The notes beneath the pieces were generated by a model. It searched no databases. It worked only from the letters and a program-made list of their open reading frames with translations, and was not told where the DNA came from. The translations under genes and the position numbers were made by a program. A stretch of 6,033 bases of DNA from Gammaproteobacteria bacterium. Lineage in GTDB: Bacteria > Pseudomonadota > Gammaproteobacteria > UBA11654. The DNA lies in assembly GCA_018672815.1 (NCBI GenBank), contig JABHDX010000150.1:1-6033 (forward strand). Reading direction: 5' to 3'. Below, piece by piece: positions 1 through 5,711 of this stretch. Within the stretch, counting starts at the first letter, position 1, and the number at the start of each line of letters is the position of its first letter.

Positions 1-531
1 AATATAAAAGGAGAGCTTCCTCCTGTTCAATTGATAGGGAGTTGGGCGAATCAGCCCAGTCTTATAGATGCATTTGTTGAAAAATATAATATAGCAATTG
101 ATAAAATTAACTCACTTGGATACGAACAAGTACATACTGTTTTTACTATTCATAGTATCCCTGCAGAATCTCTTGAACGAGGTGATTTTTATGATAAAGA
201 ATACGATAGTACGGTTAAGGCAATTGTAGACAGAATTAAACCTTATCGTTGGTACCAAGCTTATCAAAGCCAGGGAATGATCCCGGTTCCTTGGCTTGGT
301 CCTACTGTTGAAAGTGTTCTCGATCGTATTGCTAAAATTGGATCAAAGCCAGTATTGATAGTTCCAGTTGGTTTTGTGTCAGACCATGTTGAAATTTTAT
401 ATGATATCGATATTGAATTTTCTGAGTACGCAAAATCAAAAAACCTAAATCTCTTTCGTACAGAGTCATTAAATCATTCACCTCTCTTTATAGAAGCTCT
501 TGCCTCAGTCGTATGGGAGCACCTAGTTTAA
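1..531 (+). CDS. hemH: Ferrochelatase, C-terminal part (5' end outside window)
   Basis: Ferrochelatase inserts Fe(II) into a porphyrin in the last stage of heme synthesis. The frame is open from base 1, so the gene begins upstream; the TTG at 31 is an internal leucine codon, not a start. About 176 residues are visible of a family usually 310-340 long. Numbered from base 1, the active-site histidine is H51 in FTIHSIP (bases 151-153). It is followed by GDFY (usually GDPY), the AYQSQG...PWLGPTVE segment, and VGFVSDHVEILYDIDIE with the conserved glutamate E131 (bases 391-393). The LNHSPLFIEAL motif comes just before the stop. The visible part has no cysteine-rich C-terminal extension. Whether the enzyme uses protoporphyrin or coproporphyrin cannot be judged, because the N-terminal distinguishing residues are missing. 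The next gene on the same strand starts 209 bp downstream, so cotranscription is uncertain. Family assignment is firm. Confidence 0.95.
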   Translation, partial: NIKGELPPVQLIGSWANQPSLIDAFVEKYNIAIDKINSLGYEQVHTVFTIHSIPAESLERGDFYDKEYDSTVKAIVDRIKPYRWYQAYQSQGMIPVPWLGPTVESVLDRIAKIGSKPVLIVPVGFVSDHVEILYDIDIEFSEYAKSKNLNLFRTESLNHSPLFIEALASVVWEHLV

Positions 532-584
532 AGCTATCCCCTGTCTAATTTAAGGTTAGCGGTTTTAATATACTTAAGCACCAA

Positions 585-613
585 AAGCTTCCCTTAAATC
601 TCTCTTTTATAAT
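585..613 (+). promoter_or_regulatory. Candidate sigma-70-type promoter for htrA
   Basis: A perfect TATAAT lies at 608-613. The hexamer 17 bp upstream (585-590, AAGCTT) matches TTGACA poorly, and no extended -10 TG is present. If used, transcription would start near 620 and give a 5' leader of about 120 nt before htrA. In DNA this AT-rich a TATAAT can occur by chance, and the poor -35 would suggest either activator dependence or no promoter at all. An alternative weak pair is TTAATC (623-628) with TTTAAT (647-652). Confidence 0.3.
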
Positions 614-619
614 AAAAAT

Positions 620-642
620 TTCTTAATCAAAAATTCTTAATC
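620..642 (+). repeat. Tandem direct repeat TTCTTAATC, 14-bp period
   Basis: TTCTTAATC occurs at 620-628 and again at 634-642, separated by five bases. A shorter match, TTAATCT, recurs at 659-665, 22 bp after the corresponding bases of the second copy. The repeat lies immediately downstream of the TATAAT at 608-613, where it would cover the predicted start of transcription. Tandem half-sites of this size are typical of dimeric response-regulator operators, but I do not recognise a named box. AT-rich sequence makes chance repeats common. Confidence 0.45.
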
Positions 643-740
643 TAACTTTAATACACTGTTAATCTAAAAATAGAATTCGAATGTTATTCTTTTCCTAGGT
701 TAAAAAAATGTATCTGAATAAATTTTAATAAGGAAAATAT

Positions 741-1892
741 ATGGAAATTTCAAGTAATTGGGCTAAGAAAGGTGTTTTGATAGCAACTGCAATTACAGCA
801 GTATTTATCATGTCAGGTTATGGTGTGGCTAGTGTTGAAAAAATTTGGACTGAAAAAACAACAAGAACCAATCAAGATATTTCTCCTGTTGGTGGGACAC
901 TTTTTCGTGGATTGGCCGAAAAATTGAGTCCTGCAGTAGTTAATGTTAAGCCAATGAAAAAAATTACAAAGGCATATGGTAACTTTCCTTATAGTAATTC
1001 TCCTTATGGTATGCCTCGTATGACACCTCCTCAAATGAAACCTCATGGGCCCAAAGAGTTTCGCCAAAAAGGAGAGGGCTCTGGGTTTATAATTCATAAA
1101 GAGGGTTATATTCTGACCAATGCTCATGTAATAGAAAGTTCAGATTCTGTACAAATTGCATTATCAACAGGTGGCCTGTTCAAGGGGAAAGTAATCGGGA
1201 TGGATAGAGTGGCCGACTTAGCTCTTATAAAAATAGATTCTCCTGACCCTCTTCCGGTGATTCCTCTTGGATACTCTGAGGAATTAAAGCCAGGTGACTG
1301 GGTAATGGCTATCGGAAGTCCGTTTGGTCTTGATCTAACAGTCACGGTAGGAATAGTTAGTGCTAAAGGTAGATCGCTTGGTGCAACACCATATGATGAT
1401 TTTATACAAACTGACACGCCCATCAATCCTGGGAATAGTGGCGGCCCGCTAATAAATACGAACGGAGAAGTCGTAGGTATCAATACGGCTGTTATGCAGA
1501 TGGGACAGGGCCTTGGTTTTTCGCTTCCAGTGGACTTGGCAAAAAAATTGATACCAGAGCTTAAAGCTAATGGAAAAGTGACACGTAGTTGGCTTGGTGT
1601 ATCAGTTCAAGATATTTCTTTGGCTGATAAAGAGTCTCTAAAATTAGGTGTTGATCAGGGGTCTCTCGTTAGAGAGGTAGTTGTTGATAGTCCTGCTTAT
1701 AAAGCTGGATTAAAAATGAATGATGTGATTGTAGAATTTGACGGTCACACTATAAATAGCTCAAGAAACCTCCCTAAAGAGGTGGTTTATACACCTGCCG
1801 GTAAAGAAATTTCTATTAAACTGGTGCGCGAAGGGAAAAATATTACAGTAGAAGCTATTCTACAACCATTCCCAGAGGGTATGATGAGCTAA
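741..1892 (+). CDS. htrA: Periplasmic HtrA/DegP-family serine protease, single PDZ domain
   Basis: This is a trypsin-like (S1C) envelope protease that degrades or senses misfolded proteins outside the inner membrane. Residues 11-30 form a hydrophobic signal or membrane anchor after a short basic N-terminus; cleavage after GVA (30) is possible, and no lipobox is seen. The catalytic triad is H129 (TNAHVI), D159 (ADLALIKI) and S233 (NPGNSGGPL), with the oxyanion region in the last motif. Between about 78 and 110 lies a Pro/Met/Tyr-rich loop before GSGFI, at the position of the variable LA loop of this family. One PDZ domain spans about 283-375, starting at SWLGV. The protein ends soon after, so with 383 residues it is built like DegS or single-PDZ HtrA rather than two-PDZ DegP. 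The start is fixed by an in-frame TAA at 729-731 and by AGGA six bases before the ATG. A strong terminator follows 73 bases after the stop. The gene symbol denotes the family; orthology to degP, degQ or degS is not resolved. Confidence 0.95.
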   Translation: MEISSNWAKKGVLIATAITAVFIMSGYGVASVEKIWTEKTTRTNQDISPVGGTLFRGLAEKLSPAVVNVKPMKKITKAYGNFPYSNSPYGMPRMTPPQMKPHGPKEFRQKGEGSGFIIHKEGYILTNAHVIESSDSVQIALSTGGLFKGKVIGMDRVADLALIKIDSPDPLPVIPLGYSEELKPGDWVMAIGSPFGLDLTVTVGIVSAKGRSLGATPYDDFIQTDTPINPGNSGGPLINTNGEVVGINTAVMQMGQGLGFSLPVDLAKKLIPELKANGKVTRSWLGVSVQDISLADKESLKLGVDQGSLVREVVVDSPAYKAGLKMNDVIVEFDGHTINSSRNLPKEVVYTPAGKEISIKLVREGKNITVEAILQPFPEGMMS

Positions 1893-1965
1893 AAATTTTA
1901 GATGGATGGGGTGAATTTTACCCTTTCCCTGATTTCAAAAACAATGTAAGTTGAGGCGATTATTG

Positions 1966-2010
1966 AATGGCGTTTTTTCGGTTTGTTCGAAAGAGCGCCG
2001 TTCTTTTTTT
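1966..2010 (+). terminator. Intrinsic (Rho-independent) terminator after htrA
   Basis: The left arm 1966-1980 (AATGGCGTTTTTTCG) and right arm 1988-2002 (CGAAAGAGCGCCGTT) pair over 15 bp, counting three G-U wobbles, around a 7-nt loop. One C and then seven T (2004-2010) follow directly. It is oriented for + strand transcripts, with no matching T-run for the opposite strand. Its most likely role is ending the htrA transcript. It lies only 27 nt before the uvrD ATG, so it could also act on transcripts heading into uvrD (see the overlapping small ORF). Confidence 0.85.
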
Positions 2011-2041
2011 AAAGACCTTGAAGAATAGATCTGTCGTATGA
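1967..2041 (+). CDS. Putative 24-codon leader ORF overlapping the terminator and the uvrD start
   Basis: An ATG at 1967 opens 24 codons (starting MAFFRFVRKS, basic and hydrophobic) that end with TGA at 2039-2041, overlapping the uvrD ATG as ATGA. GAGG at 1953-1956 stands ten bases before the ATG, a slightly long but usable spacing. The ORF runs through the whole terminator hairpin and its T-run. uvrD itself shows no Shine-Dalgarno sequence, which fits translational coupling from this ORF. The peptide resembles nothing I know. A 24-codon ORF arises easily by chance, and the hairpin alone explains the sequence, so this is only a candidate. Confidence 0.25.
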   Translation: MAFFRFVRKSAVLFLKTLKNRSVV

Positions 2042-4212
2042 ATTTTGAATCATTAAACCCTCAACAATTAGAAGCGGTCAAACATGATAAAGGGCCATTA
2101 TTGGTTGTGGCTGGCGCTGGTTCCGGTAAGACGCGAGTGATTACATCAAGGATTGCGAACCTAATTCAACAGGGAATGAACCCGGATAGTATTCTTGCTA
2201 TTACTTTTACCAATAAGGCTGCTGGTGAAATGAAGCATCGTGTCTTTAAAATGCTTTCTAGTGATGGTTTATCTTCTCCTTGGATTAGTACGTTTCACTC
2301 TTTTTGTCTTCGACTCCTTAGAAAACATATCAATGAATTAGATTACTCTAGAGAATTTGTTATTTATGACTCTAGTGATCAGTTATCTCTAATAAAACAA
2401 TGCATGAGGTCAATTGATATCGAAGCTGAAGCATTTCCACCTAAAACATTGTTAAATCATATTAGTAGTTTTAAAAACGATTTTGTTTTTCCAGCAGATA
2501 TTGACTCAGATAACCTGCCTTTCGGAGCCAAAATGAAAGCAGCTGAAGTTTATCCTTTATATCAACATAGTTTAAAAATAAGCAATGCTTTAGACTTTGA
2601 TGATCTTCTGATAATGACTGTTCGCTTACTTAAAGAATCAGAATTGATTTTAGAGCGCTACAGTAACCAGTTCCAACAAATTCTAGTTGATGAATTCCAG
2701 GATACAAACGCGACACAATATAAATTGGTTTGTTTACTTGCCTCAAAGCATGGCAATGTTTGTGCTGTGGGAGATGATGATCAGAGTATTTATAGGTGGA
2801 GAGGAGCTAATATAGAGAATATTTTAAACTTTGAAAAAGACTTCCCAAATACTCACGTAATTAAGCTGGAAGAAAATTACCGTTCAACCCAAGTCATTCT
2901 TAAAGCTGCGGCTGGAGTCGTATCGGAAAATACAAACCGAAAAGAAAAAACTCTTTGGACTCAGAATGAACAGGGAACACCAATTATTTACTATCGAGCC
3001 GAAGATGAAAATGATGAAGCTCGTTCCGTATGTGAGTTTATTGTAAAACACAATCAGGAAGAAGCAGTTCTATTTAACAATATGGCTGTGCTCTATCGCA
3101 CCAATGCTCAGTCTCGTGCAATGGAAGAAGCTTTAAGGGGATATGATATCCCTTACCGTCTGATAGGCGGATTTCGATTTTATGAACGCAAGGAAATCAA
3201 GGATATATTAGCGTTTGTTCGGGTAATTATTAATCCGTCAGACTCTGTTTCGCTTCGCCGGATCATTAATGTTCCTACTCGTGGAATTGGTAAGACTTCA
3301 TTAGTCAAGGTAGAGAAATTTAGTGAAGAGAAAAATATTATTTTAATGGAAGGTTTGCGTCAGGTTAGCCATTCTCGGATAGTTGCATCTGGAACAAAAA
3401 ATAAGATTGTAAGTTTTCTTGAGATAATGGACGGGTTACGTTCGATTTATGAGAATGTGGAATTGGTTGATTTTTTTCAAGAGGTTGTTGAACGTACTGG
3501 TTATGCAGCCATGTTAAAAAATGAAGATACTCGAGAAAGTAAAGACCGTATAGACACATTAAATGAGCTTTATACTGCTATTCAACAATCAGAAGAAAGG
3601 GGAGAGACTTTACAACAATTTTTAGATACTACAGCGTTGGTTTCTGATGCAGATTCGATAGATGATTCCCGTGGTGTTTTGCAAATGATGACCCTTCATA
3701 CATGTAAAGGGTTAGAGTATGATTCTGTTTATATTATTGGATTGGAAGACGGACTCCTCCCACACGCAAGCTCAATGTCTGATCCAGAAGAATATGAAGA
3801 GGAAAGACGATTGTGTTATGTCGGTATCACTAGAGCTAAAAAGAAACTTTGCATTAGTAATGCAAGAATGAGAAGAATTTATGGTAATACTTTCAATTAT
3901 CCGCCATCTCAGTTTTTAATGGCGATTCCTTCAGATGTGATAACCAACAAGAGTCGAATAGAAGTGCCATCTTACAAAAGTTCAATGCCGACTGAGTATG
4001 GAGTCGATGAAATTCTGGTCCAGTCATCTCTGAATGAAAATCAAGATATCTCTTATGCTGTTGGCACAAAGGTTTTACATCCAAAGTTTGGAGCAGGAAT
4101 CATTATAAAGCGAGACGGTAGCGAAGATGATTTGAAGGTAGATGTTTTTTTTAAAAAGTCTTATGGGAAAAAGAGAATCGCTATAAATCATGCTAAACTA
4201 ATAATCATTTAA
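2038..4212 (+). CDS. uvrD: ATP-dependent DNA helicase, UvrD/PcrA type (superfamily 1A)
   Basis: This is a 3'-5' DNA helicase of nucleotide-excision and mismatch repair and of clearance of replication blocks. At 724 residues it is of normal family length (E. coli UvrD has 720). Motifs in order: Q-motif LNPQQLEAV (6-14), Walker A GAGSGKT (26-32), Ia ITFTNKAAGEM (55-65), Ib STFHSFCLRLLR (84-95), Walker B VDEFQDTN (217-224), III GDDDQSIYRWRGA (245-257), ENYRST (279-284), IV VLYRTNAQSR (351-360), V MTLHTCKGLEY (551-561) and VI RRLCYVGITRAKK (590-602). Motif V has Cys where Ser or Ala is common. The C-terminus, about 675-720 (GTKVLHPKFGAG), is the Tudor-like domain that in PcrA/UvrD contacts RNA polymerase. 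The start is fixed by an in-frame TAG at 2026-2028. No Shine-Dalgarno sequence precedes it, and the htrA terminator ends 27 bases upstream, leaving little room for a promoter. The gene is convergent with hflX. uvrD versus pcrA naming is arbitrary here, and Rep is the other paralogue to consider. Confidence 0.96.
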   Translation: MNFESLNPQQLEAVKHDKGPLLVVAGAGSGKTRVITSRIANLIQQGMNPDSILAITFTNKAAGEMKHRVFKMLSSDGLSSPWISTFHSFCLRLLRKHINELDYSREFVIYDSSDQLSLIKQCMRSIDIEAEAFPPKTLLNHISSFKNDFVFPADIDSDNLPFGAKMKAAEVYPLYQHSLKISNALDFDDLLIMTVRLLKESELILERYSNQFQQILVDEFQDTNATQYKLVCLLASKHGNVCAVGDDDQSIYRWRGANIENILNFEKDFPNTHVIKLEENYRSTQVILKAAAGVVSENTNRKEKTLWTQNEQGTPIIYYRAEDENDEARSVCEFIVKHNQEEAVLFNNMAVLYRTNAQSRAMEEALRGYDIPYRLIGGFRFYERKEIKDILAFVRVIINPSDSVSLRRIINVPTRGIGKTSLVKVEKFSEEKNIILMEGLRQVSHSRIVASGTKNKIVSFLEIMDGLRSIYENVELVDFFQEVVERTGYAAMLKNEDTRESKDRIDTLNELYTAIQQSEERGETLQQFLDTTALVSDADSIDDSRGVLQMMTLHTCKGLEYDSVYIIGLEDGLLPHASSMSDPEEYEEERRLCYVGITRAKKKLCISNARMRRIYGNTFNYPPSQFLMAIPSDVITNKSRIEVPSYKSSMPTEYGVDEILVQSSLNENQDISYAVGTKVLHPKFGAGIIIKRDGSEDDLKVDVFFKKSYGKKRIAINHAKLIII

Positions 4213-4236
4213 TGAAATTGTTCCTTAGCTTTTTTT
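4192..4236 (+). terminator. Possible weak terminator for uvrD, overlapping both convergent stop codons
   Basis: GCTAAA (4192-4197) can pair with TTAGC (4225-4229) with one bulged A. Inside lie AATAA with TTGTT and TCAT with ATGA, with small bulges and a TTA loop. Seven T (4230-4236) follow the outer arm immediately. The stem is AT-rich and interrupted, so its stability is doubtful, but placement and T-run suit termination of uvrD. The outer arm and T-run are also the last codons of hflX on the other strand. No T-run suits the reverse direction. Confidence 0.4.
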
Positions 4237-5538
4237 CCCGACTTGAATTGTATCCTTGAGAAGTATTTCGATTTTTTCTTTGGCCCCTGGTGCTAGCCTC
4301 AAGTCCAAACTAATAAATGTGTCCTTGTAATCTGACTTAACTATGACAGCATATTTTCTTATTTGTGGAATAAGTTTGGCTTGCTCGTACTTAATGGTAA
4401 TTTTATAAGAGGCAAGTTTACTTTCGTAACAACTGATTATGGACTTACGAAGTACATCAAGACCAGTACCATTTTTACTAGAAATGATAATAGCGTTTGG
4501 ATGTCTTTGAAGTTCTGATTCCAGAATCTCCGGGTCATTAACTTTATCTGCTTTGTTGAACACAAGAAGTGAGTCCGTGCCATCTGCACCAAGGTCATTA
4601 ATAACATTATTGGTAGTTTGGATTTGTCGTTTCGCATTAGAATCGCTCATGTCGACCATCCTGATAAGTAGGTTTGCATCTCTCACTTCGTCTAAAGTGC
4701 TCTTAAAAGAAGCTATTAGGGCATGAGGAAGCTTGTCGATGAGTCCAACGGTATCAGAAAGGACAACAGGATAAGGAAAGTTTTTTTTAATTTTTCGAAT
4801 TGTAGAATCTAAAGTAGCAAATAGTTTGTTTTCTACAAGCGTTTCAGCTCCGGTTAATTGATTCATAAGAGTGGATTTCCCAGCATTTGTATAACCAACA
4901 AGTGCTACTTTATAGATGCCGCTTCGATTTTTTCTTTGGGTCTTTTTTTCAAGGTCAATTTGTTTTAACTTTCGGTCCAACTTTGTGATTCTATCTCGAA
5001 TCAGGCGCCTATCTAATTGTATTTGAGTTTCTCCAACATCTCTCATTCCGATACCGCCTCGCTGTCTAGAAAGATGTCCCCACATTTTGGTTAATCTGGG
5101 TAGGGCATATTTTAAGCTAGCTAACTCAACTTGCGCTTTGGCCTCGCGGGTACGTGCGTGGTTGCCAAATATTTCTAATATGAGCCAAGACCTATCAATA
5201 ACCCTACATTTGAATATATTTTCTAGGTTTCTGTTTTGAGCAGGAGAGAGGTTTTCATCAAAAATAACAATACCTGCGGAAAACTGTCGAATAAGCTGGC
5301 CGACTTCTTCAACTTTTCCTTTCCCTATAAAAAACTTTGGGTTAATGCGTGTTAACTTTTGAGAAACTATTGCAATTACGTTGTAATATGCGGTTTCTGC
5401 CAGCCCCTTTAGTTCTTTTAAGTTGTTATCTAGAGAAGAACCATTGCTAAAAAATTCAATGCCAATTAAAATAGCTTTTTCCCGAATCTCTTTTGTGTTT
5501 TCTGGAACTTTTTTATAAGTTTGATCTTCTTTGCTCAT
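4225..5538 (-). CDS. hflX: GTPase HflX, ribosome-splitting factor
   Basis: HflX binds the 50S subunit and splits stalled 70S ribosomes, notably after heat or antibiotic stress. At 437 residues it is of normal length (E. coli 426). The N-terminal HflX domain shows NPKFFIGKGKVEE (66-78), DENLSPAQNRNLE (94-106) and VIDRSWLILEIF (113-124), then ARTREAKAQVELA and the HLSRQRGGIGMRDVGETQ loop (155-172), followed by the basic coiled helix to about 205. The GTPase domain has G1 GYTNAGKST (215-223), G2 LFATLDST (239-246), G3 DTVGLI (262-267), G4 NKAD (328-331) and G5 SSKNGTG (353-359). After DTVG stands Leu rather than a catalytic Gln, as usual for HflX. A C-terminal domain covers about 375-437. The usual RGPGETQ is RDVGETQ here. 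The start is bounded by an in-frame TAA 18 bases upstream (5557-5559, minus strand), and no Shine-Dalgarno sequence is visible. hfq and hflKC, common neighbours in gammaproteobacteria, are absent. The gene faces uvrD across 12 bp. Confidence 0.96.
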   Translation of the reverse strand: MSKEDQTYKKVPENTKEIREKAILIGIEFFSNGSSLDNNLKELKGLAETAYYNVIAIVSQKLTRINPKFFIGKGKVEEVGQLIRQFSAGIVIFDENLSPAQNRNLENIFKCRVIDRSWLILEIFGNHARTREAKAQVELASLKYALPRLTKMWGHLSRQRGGIGMRDVGETQIQLDRRLIRDRITKLDRKLKQIDLEKKTQRKNRSGIYKVALVGYTNAGKSTLMNQLTGAETLVENKLFATLDSTIRKIKKNFPYPVVLSDTVGLIDKLPHALIASFKSTLDEVRDANLLIRMVDMSDSNAKRQIQTTNNVINDLGADGTDSLLVFNKADKVNDPEILESELQRHPNAIIISSKNGTGLDVLRKSIISCYESKLASYKITIKYEQAKLIPQIRKYAVIVKSDYKDTFISLDLRLAPGAKEKIEILLKDTIQVGKKS

Positions 5539-5711
5539 AGTTAATTTAAACAGATGTTAATTTTAATTCATACTATTTAAAAGCTTTCAACGAGTTTTAT
5601 TTTTATCGGCAAAAAAAAATATATGTTTCCCAGCTTTTAGACTAAACTTTCTATAGTACAATTTTACTATGATTAAATTTAAATTGATAAGAATTTATAT
5701 TTAAGGGTTCT
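5539..5711. promoter_or_regulatory. Divergent AT-rich spacer between hflX and the DUF4325 gene
   Basis: This 173-bp spacer must hold the start signals for both divergent genes. For hflX the best -35-like hexamer is TTGAAA (minus strand, plus-strand bases 5585-5590), but nothing at proper spacing resembles TATAAT well. For the rightward gene, TACTAT (5665-5670) or the overlapping TATGAT (5668-5673) could be a -10, without a good -35. A run of nine A lies at 5611-5619. Individual promoters cannot be assigned by eye in such AT-rich DNA. Confidence 0.35.

Larger units (their letters stand above)
532..740. other. AT-rich intergenic region between hemH and htrA
   Basis: This 209-bp non-coding stretch holds no convincing terminator for hemH. 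The only sizeable inverted repeat (548-555 with 592-599) has a 36-nt loop and no T-run after it. The features worth noting are a TATAAT at 608-613, a tandem nonamer at 620-642 with a third partial copy at 659-665, and the htrA ribosome-binding site AGGA at 731-734. The region is probably the htrA 5' control region; the functional role is inference. Confidence 0.6.

Noticed and set aside
548..599. Inverted repeat ATTTAAGG / CCTTAAAT downstream of hemH
   Set aside because: An 8-bp AT-rich stem with a 36-nt loop and no T-run is not a credible terminator.
708..728. Six-codon mini-ORF (ATG 708, TAA 726) upstream of htrA
   Set aside because: It is too short, has no ribosome-binding site and is expected by chance in AT-rich leader DNA.
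813..1483. Two minus-strand open frames (813-1127 and 1124-1483) opposite htrA
   Set aside because: They lie fully antisense to a well-supported protease gene, have no recognisable domain and have no start signals, so they are coding shadows.
1909..1923. Near-palindrome GGGTGAATTTTACCC shortly after the htrA stop
   Set aside because: It could form a small hairpin or be an operator half-site pair, but it has no T-run, and the much stronger terminator follows 43 bp later. One copy is not enough to call an operator.
3365..4084. Minus-strand open frames (3365-3559, 3893-4084) opposite uvrD
   Set aside because: They are short, antisense to conserved helicase motifs and show no family signature.
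4437..4637. Second minus-strand frame inside hflX
   Set aside because: It overlaps the conserved hflX GTPase domain in another frame, and the peptide resembles nothing.
5573..5682. Short palindromes and A-tract in the hflX/DUF4325 spacer (AAAGCTTT, TTAAATTTAA, A9)
   Set aside because: They are explained by extreme AT content, with no paired copies or spacing suggesting operators.
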